12,649 nt of DNA from an uncultured Lachnospiraceae bacterium (GTDB taxonomy: Bacteria; Bacillota; Clostridia; Lachnospirales; Lachnospiraceae): NCBI GenBank assembly GCA_934394615.1, contig CAKRRJ010000066.1, positions 1 through 12,649 of the forward strand. Direction: 5' to 3'. Shown here in pieces: positions 6,717-12,649 of this stretch. The translations under genes and the position numbers were made by a program. Below the pieces are notes generated by a model. It was not told the DNA's origin. It saw only the letters and a program-made list of their open reading frames with translations, and searched no databases. How positions within the stretch are numbered: the stretch's first letter is position 1; each line of letters starts with the position of its first letter.

Positions 6717-7913
6717 CTATTCCTTCTCCAACAGCTTCTCAAACGTACTGTCCATTCCCAGCGCTCCGAGTGGGGCAGTAATCAAAATTGCCATGACCGC
6801 CACGGAAAGCACAATCTGACCACAGGGAAGCCCCATAGCCATCGGCACGGAACCAATTGCAGCCTGCACGGTAGCCTTTGGCAGATACGCAATAACACAG
6901 AACAGGCGCTCTTTCCAGTTTAATGCTGTTCCCACAAGGCAAAGCAGCACACCCACGGTGCGGAATAACAGTGCGGTAAAGATCATGAGAACTGCTGCCA
7001 GTCCTGCTCCCATCGTGTAGCGGATATCCACCGCTGCACCCACCAGCACAAACAGCAGCACTTCTGCCGCCAGCCACAGCTTGCCAAACTTCTCAGACAG
7101 GCGTGCCGACACTGCTTTGATGCTGCGCAGCTTCAGCACACAGGCCATGCCGACCACAGCCAGAAGTCCGGATACGGAAATATACGGCTTTACCCAGGTT
7201 TCCACCGACATGAGCAGGAAAGAAACGCCCAGTACAATGATCACCTTTATGCTGTTGCGGACGTAATGCTCTTTTGCGTAAGCCGTCTCGAAAAACAGAC
7301 TTAACAGCCATCCTGCTGCCGCGCCAAGCAGAATGCCGCTCACAATGGATACCGGAATATTAGCAAAATCCATCAGTTTCGCGCTTCCGCCCTGTGCCAT
7401 GCCGGAAAACGTAGAGAACAGCACAATGACAAAGATATCATCACACGATGCCCCAGCCAGAATCATTTGTGGGATGCTCTTTTTTGTGCCATATCCGGTC
7501 TCTATGAGCTTTACCATGCGCGGAACCACCACCGCCGGAGAAACCGCCGCCAGCACTGCGCCCATCACAGCTGCCTCAATACGATTCACCCCAAGGATCA
7601 TGGGCGCAAACAGCACATAGCCCAACAGCTCAAAGCTCGCCGGTACACAGGCCATCATCACTGCAGGCCGTCCTACCTTCTTTAAATCTGCCAGATTCAG
7701 AGACAGTCCGGCCTTAATCAGAATGATGATGAGCGCCATCTGGCGCAGTTCCGATGAAATCGAAAGAATGGACGGTTCCAGAAGATCCAGCACATAAGGC
7801 CCCAGCACAATGCCGGTCAGGAGCATTCCGATGATGCGCGGCAGCCGGATGCGCTGGCAGATGGCCGCCATCGCCAGGCCGACCAGAAAAATAAATGAAA
7901 GTGACGTTAACAT
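6717..7913 (-). CDS. Cation/proton antiporter under fluoride riboswitch control
   Basis: This is a multi-pass membrane transporter of the monovalent cation:proton antiporter superfamily (Na_H_Exchanger fold), 398 residues with about 11-13 hydrophobic segments. It begins LTSLSFIFLVGLAMAAICQRI and includes the family's RIIGMLLTGIVLGP segment near 26-39. The ion-binding helix has a paired aspartate, Asp158-Asp159 in GASCDDIF, and Lys346 sits in the late helix AYLPKATVQ. In characterised relatives the DD pair plus lysine is found in electrogenic CPA2-type exchangers, while CPA1 proteins usually have ND. The start at 7913 is fixed by AAGGAGG at 7921-7927, seven bases upstream; a longer in-frame start would run through the terminator. 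The leader contains a fluoride riboswitch. Fluoride riboswitches are known to precede Na+/H+ antiporter genes as well as crcB, so a role in fluoride or acid stress tolerance is likely. The transported ion is not shown. Confidence 0.88.
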   Translation of the reverse strand: MLTSLSFIFLVGLAMAAICQRIRLPRIIGMLLTGIVLGPYVLDLLEPSILSISSELRQMALIIILIKAGLSLNLADLKKVGRPAVMMACVPASFELLGYVLFAPMILGVNRIEAAVMGAVLAAVSPAVVVPRMVKLIETGYGTKKSIPQMILAGASCDDIFVIVLFSTFSGMAQGGSAKLMDFANIPVSIVSGILLGAAAGWLLSLFFETAYAKEHYVRNSIKVIIVLGVSFLLMSVETWVKPYISVSGLLAVVGMACVLKLRSIKAVSARLSEKFGKLWLAAEVLLFVLVGAAVDIRYTMGAGLAAVLMIFTALLFRTVGVLLCLVGTALNWKERLFCVIAYLPKATVQAAIGSVPMAMGLPCGQIVLSVAVMAILITAPLGALGMDSTFEKLLEKE

Positions 7914-7968
7914 ATTTCTTCCTCCTTTTTCTCGCGCGGGAATGTCCGGACAAGAATCCACAACACGC

Positions 7969-8019
7969 AAAAAAAGCTGATAACCCCTGTGATGTTTACT
8001 CACAGAAGTCATCAGCTTT
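7969..8019 (-). terminator. Expression-platform terminator of the fluoride riboswitch
   Basis: On the minus strand, a 5' arm (8019-8000) pairs over 20 positions, three of them G-U, with a 3' arm (7992-7973) around a 7-nt loop. A run of seven T follows (7975-7969). The 5' arm contains the 3' strand of aptamer P3 (AAGC) and the 3' strand of the pseudoknot (ACTTC), so aptamer and terminator cannot coexist. It would also stop read-through from the opp-GNAT operon when fluoride is absent. Confidence 0.87.
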
Positions 8020-8061
8020 GTATAAGCGGTTCTGGTTTCCCAAGGGAGAACTTCATTCCCT
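8004..8061 (-). ncRNA. Fluoride riboswitch aptamer (crcB motif)
   Basis: Read on the minus strand, the leader shows the elements of the crcB/fluoride motif in order. P2 is AGGGA (8061-8057) with TCCCT (8047-8043), enclosing the conserved ATG..GTTC loop. Pseudoknot P1 is GAAGTT (8054-8049) with GACTTC (8010-8005). The AACCGC segment is at 8031-8026. P3 is GCTT (8027-8024) with AAGC (8018-8015), then the conserved CTGATGACTTCTG. A small TGG-GAAA-CCA hairpin (8042-8033) sits between P2 and P3. Identification rests on matching the known T. petrophila and consensus patterns from memory. The downstream terminator and antiporter gene fit the class. Confidence 0.88.
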
Positions 8062-8067
8062 GTCGGT

Positions 8068-8096
8068 ATTCTACTTTATTTTTCCAGATCTGTAAA
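8068..8096 (-). promoter_or_regulatory. Promoter of the riboswitch-antiporter unit
   Basis: On the minus strand, -35 TTTACA (8096-8091) and -10 TAGAAT (8073-8068) are separated by exactly 17 bp. Transcription would start at about 8061, directly at the first base of aptamer P2. The -35 begins only 17 nt after the stop codon of the upstream GNAT gene. Confidence 0.8.
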
Positions 8097-8112
8097 GCGC
8101 TTTTTTACAAAA

Positions 8113-8604
8113 TCAAAGCGTCTTCTCGTAGCACAGATACTCATGTTCGTGCATAAAGCACTCGCCGACTACCTCATATTCAAATACCCGGTAAGATGCC
8201 AGTGCTTTTTTGTTCTCCTTTGCCACCAGGATATGCACGCTCTTATACCCCTGGCGCCGCAGTTCCTCTATGGCTCCGGCCATGAGCTTTCTCGCGATAC
8301 CCTGGTTCTGGTATTGCTCCTTCACGCCGAGCCGTGAGAGTTCGCGCCCTGGTAAACGCTCCGGTGTCCAGCAGGTCAGATTTTTCACCTTCGGGTCCTC
8401 GTCAATGGAGATAACGCCTGCCATCTCCCCAGTCTCTTCATCGCGCAGGCAAAACAGTGCATTGCGCGACAGGTCAAAATCCACATCGCTGCGCGCCGGA
8501 TAATCCGCGGTCCAGGCACAAAACGGCGTGCCGACCAGGGAACGGTAGAGCGCCAGAACTTCGTCTGCCTCGCTTTCTTTCACATGTTCAAACCGAAATG
8601 ACAT
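8113..8604 (-). CDS. GNAT-family N-acetyltransferase
   Basis: This is a 163-residue acetyl-CoA-dependent acyltransferase. The acetyl-CoA binding motif A is clear at residues 91-108, with the pyrophosphate-binding loop QNQGIA at 99-104 preceded by the beta strand LSRLGV. The following helix (MAGAIEELRRQGY), the strand SVHILVAKENKKAL and the asparagine-containing turn fit the GNAT fold, and the C-terminal segment (YRVFEYEVVGE) is a usual GNAT ending. The substrate cannot be told. The start at 8604 is supported by GAGGAGGAGT at 8611-8620; a longer open frame upstream runs into oppF in another frame and lacks conserved sequence. It begins 25 nt after the oppF stop with no terminator between, so it is probably the last gene of the opp operon; whether it works on peptides or amino acids is speculation. 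Confidence 0.88.
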   Translation of the reverse strand: MSFRFEHVKESEADEVLALYRSLVGTPFCAWTADYPARSDVDFDLSRNALFCLRDEETGEMAGVISIDEDPKVKNLTCWTPERLPGRELSRLGVKEQYQNQGIARKLMAGAIEELRRQGYKSVHILVAKENKKALASYRVFEYEVVGECFMHEHEYLCYEKTL

Positions 8605-8629
8605 AACATGACTCCTCCTCACACGCAGC

Positions 8630-9703
8630 TTATGCTTCTTCTCCCAGCGGGAAATGGCAGAACACTTTTCTATCCCCAAAGCACTTGCACGGCGGCTGTT
8701 CTTTTCCACAAATCTCCTGTGCATACGGACATCTTGTGTGGAATTTACAGCCGGACGGCGGATTGACCGGCGACGGAATCTCACCGGTCAGCAGTTCCTT
8801 TTCCTTGCTCCGCAGATGCGGATCTGCCTTTGGGATCGCGTTCATGAGAAAACGGGTGTATGGATGCAGCGGATGCGCATACAATTCTTCCGTCTCTCCA
8901 ATCTCGCACACACTTCCGAGAAACATCACACATACCCGGTCCGCAATGAATTTCACGACGCTTAAGTCATGGGAAATAAACAGATACGTTAGCTTGTATT
9001 CTTCCTGCAGATCTTTTAACAGGTTTAAGACCTGGGACTGGATCGACACATCCAGTGCCGACACCGGCTCATCGCACACGATCAGCTTCGGATTTAACGC
9101 GATGGCGCGCGCAATGCCGATACGCTGGCGCTGTCCGCCGGAGAACTGGTGCGGATACCGGTTATAGAATTCCTCCGGGATGCCGACCTCTTTCATAAGC
9201 TCCTTCACCCGTGTCTCCAGCTGTTTTTTGTTTTTCATGCCGTAGGTCGTGAGCGGCTCCGCAATGATCTTCGCCACACTCATACGCGGATTCAGCGACG
9301 CGTACGGATCCTGGAAAATGATCTGAAGCTGGCGGCGGATCTTCGCAAACTCCGCCTCTTTCATGGCTGTAATATCCTGCCCTTCAAATTCCACACTGCC
9401 GGATGTCGCATCCAGCAGACGGATGAGCAATCGGCCCAGGGTACTCTTGCCGCAGCCGCTCTCTCCTACCAGTGCCAGCGTTTCGCCCTCATAGATTTCC
9501 AGGTTCACATCTGATACCGCATGCACCACCAGCGGATTTTTCTTCGTGCCGCCGATGGGAAATTCCTTTACCAGGTGTTCGGTGCGAAGGAGGAGTTTCC
9601 GGTCACTGTCTGTCTGCGGTTTCAGCTTCTGGCTGTCGGCATTACTTCCTGCTGTCTGTGCCGGACTGTCGGCCATTTCTCTGTTTTTCTCATCTGCATT
9701 CAT
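8630..9703 (-). CDS. oppF: Oligopeptide/dipeptide ABC transporter ATPase, OppF/DppF type
   Basis: One of two ATP-hydrolysing subunits that drive peptide import, on the cytoplasmic side of the OppBC channel. It has 357 residues. Walker A GESGCGKST is at 80-88, the signature FSGGQRQR at 187-194, Walker B LIVCDEP at 207-213 and the switch histidine at 245 (SHD). A C-terminal oligo_HPY domain follows, including HPYTRFLMNAIPK. Cysteines at 319, 325, 332 and 349 form the pattern associated with an iron-sulfur cluster in some Opp/Dpp ATPases. The first 35 residues are a variable polar extension. I chose ATG 9703, with GGAGGTG at 9711-9717 seven bases upstream, over the GTG at 9706, only four bases from it. 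It overlaps the end of oppD by 14 nt, which suggests translational coupling. Nickel or another substrate cannot be excluded. Confidence 0.92.
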   Translation of the reverse strand: MNADEKNREMADSPAQTAGSNADSQKLKPQTDSDRKLLLRTEHLVKEFPIGGTKKNPLVVHAVSDVNLEIYEGETLALVGESGCGKSTLGRLLIRLLDATSGSVEFEGQDITAMKEAEFAKIRRQLQIIFQDPYASLNPRMSVAKIIAEPLTTYGMKNKKQLETRVKELMKEVGIPEEFYNRYPHQFSGGQRQRIGIARAIALNPKLIVCDEPVSALDVSIQSQVLNLLKDLQEEYKLTYLFISHDLSVVKFIADRVCVMFLGSVCEIGETEELYAHPLHPYTRFLMNAIPKADPHLRSKEKELLTGEIPSPVNPPSGCKFHTRCPYAQEICGKEQPPCKCFGDRKVFCHFPLGEEA

Positions 9704-10733
9704 CACCGGTCACCTCCACTCCCTGAAACTTCTCTGTTTTCTCCTTGCATGCTCCCTCATGTTCACTCAGAAAGCACCGCACCTTGTGCCCCTCCGCCGT
9801 CTCATACAGCTCCGGTCCTTCCGCAAAGCACCTCTCTGTAGCACATTCACACCGGGTACAGAAACGGCAGCCCTTCGGCAGATGCAGCAGGTTCGGCACT
9901 ACGCCCTCAATGGTGTAGAGCCGCTCTTCCTGACTGTCCAGCTTCGGAATGGACTTTAACAGGCCCTTTGTATAAGGATGCGCCGTGTGATCGAACAGTT
10001 CAAATGTCTCAGCCTGCTCCATCACTCTGCCCGCGTACATGACATACACATAATCACAGATTTCTGCCACCACACCCATGTTGTGGGTGATGAGGATGAT
10101 CGACGTTCCCTGCTCCTCGCAGAGTTTCTTCATCAGCTGCAGGATCTGCGCCTCAATCGTCACATCCAGCGCCGTGGTCGGCTCGTCCGCGATCATGACC
10201 TTCGGGCGGCACACCATCGCCATGCCGATCATGACACGCTGGCGCAGACCGCCGGAAAGCTGATGCGGATAGCTGTTGTAACGCTTCTCCGGCTCCGGAA
10301 TGCCGACTGCCCGGAAAATATCGATCACCCGCTGCTTTGCCTCTGCCTTGGAGACTTTCTGATGCAGCAGGATTGCCTCCTGCACCTGCCGTCCCACCGG
10401 ATACACCGGATTTAACGATGTCATCGGTTCCTGGAAAATCATGGAAATCTCGTTTCCACGCACCTTCGCAAGCTCTTTGGGTGAAAGGTGCGTAATATCC
10501 CGCCCATCCAGCGTAATGCTTCCGCCCACAACCTTTCCAGGATAACGCAGCAGCCCCATCACAGACATGGCTGTCATGCTCTTTCCGCAGCCGCTCTCTC
10601 CTACAATGCCGATGATCTTTCCGGCAGGAACCTCAATGCTCACACCATCCACCGCCGGAACTTCCCCTTTCGCGGTAAAGAAGTGAGATTTCAGATCACG
10701 GATATCCAGTACAATCGAATCACTCATGTTCAT
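9690..10733 (-). CDS. oppD: Oligopeptide/dipeptide ABC transporter ATPase, OppD/DppD type
   Basis: The partner ATPase of OppF; the two are expected to form the nucleotide-binding heterodimer. It has 347 residues with Walker A GESGCGKS at 45-52, the Q-loop at FQEPMTSLNP, the signature LSGGLRQR at 159-166, Walker B VMIADEP at 179-185 and the switch histidine at 217 (THN). The C-terminal oligo_HPY domain includes AHPYTKGLLKSIPKL and Cys289, Cys295, Cys302 and Cys320; two further cysteines (292 and 297) lie in the same cluster. The start at 10733 has AAAGGAG four to five bases upstream; the ATG at 10727, ten bases away, is an alternative that removes two residues. It begins 9 nt after the end of oppC and overlaps oppF by 14 nt. 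Confidence 0.92.
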   Translation of the reverse strand: MNMSDSIVLDIRDLKSHFFTAKGEVPAVDGVSIEVPAGKIIGIVGESGCGKSMTAMSVMGLLRYPGKVVGGSITLDGRDITHLSPKELAKVRGNEISMIFQEPMTSLNPVYPVGRQVQEAILLHQKVSKAEAKQRVIDIFRAVGIPEPEKRYNSYPHQLSGGLRQRVMIGMAMVCRPKVMIADEPTTALDVTIEAQILQLMKKLCEEQGTSIILITHNMGVVAEICDYVYVMYAGRVMEQAETFELFDHTAHPYTKGLLKSIPKLDSQEERLYTIEGVVPNLLHLPKGCRFCTRCECATERCFAEGPELYETAEGHKVRCFLSEHEGACKEKTEKFQGVEVTGDECR

Positions 10734-10742
10734 TTCTCTCCT

Positions 10743-11639
10743 TTACTGCTCTTTTAAATACGGATCCAGCACATCGCGCAGGCCATCACCCAGGAAGTTA
10801 AACGCCATCACCACAATCATGATCGCTACGCTCGGCGCAATGGAAAGCCACGGCTCCGAAAACAGGTATTTCTTTCCGCGCACGACCATCAGACCCCAGC
10901 TCGCGCTCGGCGGCTGCGCGCCCACACCCAGGAAACTTAAGGAAGCCTCCGACAGAATCGCGGACGGAATGTTCAGCGTAAACAGCACGATCAGGGACGG
11001 AATGCAGTTCGGTAAGATATGACGGAACATGATGACCCACTTTTTCACGCCAATGCTGCGCGCCGCCTCCACATACTCCTTCTCTTTTAAGGAAAGCGTC
11101 TGCGAGCGGACAATGCGTGCGGTTCCCGCCCAGTTTACCAGGCTCAGCGCGATAAAGATGTTGATGAGTCCGCCGCCCATGGTGTACATAACCACCATTG
11201 CCAGCAGCAGGGACGGGAACGCCAGCATCACATCCGCCAGGCGCATGATGATGAAATCGACCTTTCCGCCATAGAAACCGGCATACATGCCAAGCACCGT
11301 TCCGATCGCCATGGAAATGAGCGTCGGCACCAGGCCGATCGTCAGCGAAATGCGCGCGCCAAAAATAATGCGGCTGAGCACATCACGCCCCAGTTCATCT
11401 GTTCCAAGCCAGTGTGCCGCGCTCGGATGCTGCAGACGGTCCGCCAGGCTCTGCTGCAGGTGGTCGTAAGGCGCCACCACCGGGGCAAACACCGCGATCA
11501 GAATCATCAGAATGATGAGCAGCGCGGAAAATGCTGCCAGCTTATTCTGGCGCGCCAGCGCCTTCGCCTTGTCAAACCAGGTGTCTGCCTCGCCAATCTG
11601 GGCGCTGAAATCCACTTTCGTATTCTTTTTCTCTTCCAT
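10743..11639 (-). CDS. oppC: Oligopeptide/dipeptide ABC transporter permease, OppC/DppC type
   Basis: One of two channel-forming membrane subunits. It has 298 residues, with an N-terminal OppC_N segment (first membrane helix about 37-57, then the conserved HWLGTDELGRDVLSRIIFGAR at 76-96) and a binding-protein-dependent transport domain with about five more helices. The EAA loop that contacts the ATPases is at 188-210 (EYVEAARSIG and following residues). The C-terminal NFLGDGLRDVLDP ending is typical. I chose ATG 11639, which has GGGAGGG at 11648-11654 about eight bases upstream and starts one nucleotide after the oppB stop codon. A longer open frame to 11708 would overlap the oppB coding region and adds a non-conserved stretch. 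Confidence 0.92.
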   Translation of the reverse strand: MEEKKNTKVDFSAQIGEADTWFDKAKALARQNKLAAFSALLIILMILIAVFAPVVAPYDHLQQSLADRLQHPSAAHWLGTDELGRDVLSRIIFGARISLTIGLVPTLISMAIGTVLGMYAGFYGGKVDFIIMRLADVMLAFPSLLLAMVVMYTMGGGLINIFIALSLVNWAGTARIVRSQTLSLKEKEYVEAARSIGVKKWVIMFRHILPNCIPSLIVLFTLNIPSAILSEASLSFLGVGAQPPSASWGLMVVRGKKYLFSEPWLSIAPSVAIMIVVMAFNFLGDGLRDVLDPYLKEQ

Positions 11640-11640
11640 C

Positions 11641-12564
11641 TTACGCGCCCTCCCTGATTCTCGGATCCAGTACATTATAAAGCAGGTCTGCCACCAGGTT
11701 TCCCGCAATGATCAGAATCGTAGTAAAAATAACTGTGCCCTGCAAAAGCGGCATGTCACGCGTCTCGATCGCATTGACTGCCAGACGCCCGATGCCCGGA
11801 ACGCCAAACACGCTCTCTGTCAGCACCGCGCCCGAAAGCATGCTCGACACCTGCAGTGCCATCATCGTGACAACCGGAAGCATGGCGTTTTTGAGCGCAT
11901 GCTTCACGATCACGCCGGACTCCAGAAGGCCCTTTGCCCGTGCCGTGCGGATGAAATCATTCTGCATGATCTCCACCAGATTCGAGCGCGTCATGCGGGC
12001 GATGCTTCCCGCCGAGTTCCAACCCAGCACGATTGCCGGAAGCACCATGGCCCGGAAGGAATCAAACCCGGAAACCGGAAAAAGTTTAAATTTGAACGCA
12101 AACAGGTACTGTAAAACCAGTGCCGTCATGAAAACCGGCATGGACACGCCGATCAGCGCGCCGCCCATAAACAGGCGGTCCAGCAGCTTATTCTGGCGCA
12201 CCGCCGCTACAATGCCCGCCACAATACCAATGATCCAGGCAACCACCGCCGCGAGCAGAGACAGCTTCACCGTGTTCGGAAATGCCTCCAGAATAATCTT
12301 TGTCACGTTCCGGTTGAGCCGGTACGATGTTCCGAAATCTCCGCGCAGCGCATGCGCAATATACTGGAAAAACTGCACATACAGCGGCTTATCCAGCCCC
12401 ATCTCCTTACTGATCTTCTCGATGACAGCCGGGTTCACATGCTCTCCCATCATGGTCGTGACCGGGTCGCCCGGCACAATACGAAGCATAATAAAAATGA
12501 GAAGCACAACGCCCACCAGCACCGGAATGGAGATCAGAATCCGTTTGAGTATCTTCTTTAACAC
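11641..12564 (-). CDS. oppB: Oligopeptide/dipeptide ABC transporter permease, OppB/DppB type
   Basis: The other channel-forming subunit, 307 residues. It has the usual first helix (about 8-29), the conserved RIVPGDPV at 28-35, and a large external loop with the GLDKPLYVQF and RGDFGTSY segments. Five further helices follow, and the EAA loop is at 203-230 (DFIRTARAKG and following residues). It ends DLLYNVLDPRIREGA, as OppB/DppB proteins do. The start codon is GTG at 12564-12562, with AGGA six bases upstream. It is the first gene of the operon visible here. The matching substrate-binding protein is not in the window and probably lies further right. Peptide import is the family role; specificity (di- or oligopeptide, or nickel) cannot be told without the binding protein. 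Confidence 0.92.
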   Translation of the reverse strand: MLKKILKRILISIPVLVGVVLLIFIMLRIVPGDPVTTMMGEHVNPAVIEKISKEMGLDKPLYVQFFQYIAHALRGDFGTSYRLNRNVTKIILEAFPNTVKLSLLAAVVAWIIGIVAGIVAAVRQNKLLDRLFMGGALIGVSMPVFMTALVLQYLFAFKFKLFPVSGFDSFRAMVLPAIVLGWNSAGSIARMTRSNLVEIMQNDFIRTARAKGLLESGVIVKHALKNAMLPVVTMMALQVSSMLSGAVLTESVFGVPGIGRLAVNAIETRDMPLLQGTVIFTTILIIAGNLVADLLYNVLDPRIREGA

Positions 12565-12649
12565 ACCTTATCCTGCCACTCAAAATGTGTGTAAATACAC
12601 GCACATCGAGATAATATAGGTTCTCACGAACTCTACTTACTGCTTCATC
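12565..12649 (-). other. Leader upstream of oppB with hairpin; possible end of an upstream gene
   Basis: A weak 8-bp inverted repeat (ATGTGTGT at 12585-12592, ACGCACAT at 12599-12606, one G-T pair) lies 20 nt upstream of oppB. At the window edge the minus strand reads ATG AAG CAG TAA (12648-12637), which could be the last codons of an upstream gene such as a substrate-binding protein, but four codons prove nothing. A TATATTAT run at about 12619-12612 has no matching -35. A hairpin between binding-protein and permease genes commonly lowers permease expression; that is inference here. Confidence 0.3.

Noticed and set aside
7914..8012. Longer antiporter start at 8012
   Set aside because: The extra 33 residues would be encoded by the riboswitch terminator region; ATG 7911-7913 has an ideal AAGGAGG and gives a normal first membrane helix.
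8605..8784. Longer GNAT start at 8784
   Set aside because: The extra 60 residues overlap oppF coding sequence, are very basic and unlike the GNAT fold; ATG 8602-8604 has a strong ribosome binding site.
11708..12619. A 303-codon open frame on the plus strand, opposite oppB
   Set aside because: It is a shadow of the well-supported permease gene, with no domain and a composition typical of reverse frames in GC-rich third-position genes.
1..12649. tRNA, rRNA, CRISPR or mobile elements
   Set aside because: No cloverleaf, rRNA-like, spaced-repeat or transposase sequence was seen on either strand.

Overview
The window looks like a chromosomal segment of a gut-type Clostridia, most likely Lachnospiraceae. 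This is inferred from the mix of genes (TL5-type L25, VanW/G5 wall protein, clostridial KDG kinase), strong AGGAGG-type ribosome binding sites, TGnTATAAT-style promoters and a moderate GC content with GC-rich third positions. No similarity search was possible, so the taxonomy is tentative. I see no tRNA, rRNA, CRISPR array, transposase or phage gene.

Left part (1-4620): a LacI-family repressor (+), then a CIRCE-like HrcA operator and a promoter ahead of a ribosomal protein L25/Ctc gene (+). An HD-domain phosphohydrolase (-) converges on L25 across a shared hairpin and diverges from a 2-keto-3-deoxygluconate kinase (+). The kinase converges on a beta-carbonic anhydrase (-) across a strong bidirectional terminator. 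These are mostly single-gene units with their own promoters.

Middle part (4765-8112): a membrane-anchored VanW-domain protein (-) with a G5-like domain and a 12-unit six-residue repeat tail, then a cation/proton antiporter (-). The antiporter leader carries a convincing fluoride (crcB-class) riboswitch. A promoter (-35/-10 at 8068-8096) drives a short leader holding the P2 stem, the P1 pseudoknot and P3. The 3' half of the aptamer is also the 5' arm of a 20-bp terminator with a T7 tail. The logic reads as fluoride ON: ligand holds the aptamer, the terminator cannot form, and the antiporter is made. This is the most informative system in the window.

Right part (8113-12649): an oligopeptide/dipeptide ABC operon on the minus strand, oppB-oppC-oppD-oppF, with overlapping or nearly abutting genes, followed after 25 nt by a GNAT acetyltransferase. 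The substrate-binding protein gene is not inside the window. A few bases compatible with the end of an upstream reading frame sit at the right edge, so it may lie just beyond. Both ATPases keep the four-cysteine C-terminal pattern of Opp/Dpp ATPases.

No gene-free stretch exceeds 300 bases. The longest are 1051-1307 and 2602-2874, and both hold regulatory signals.
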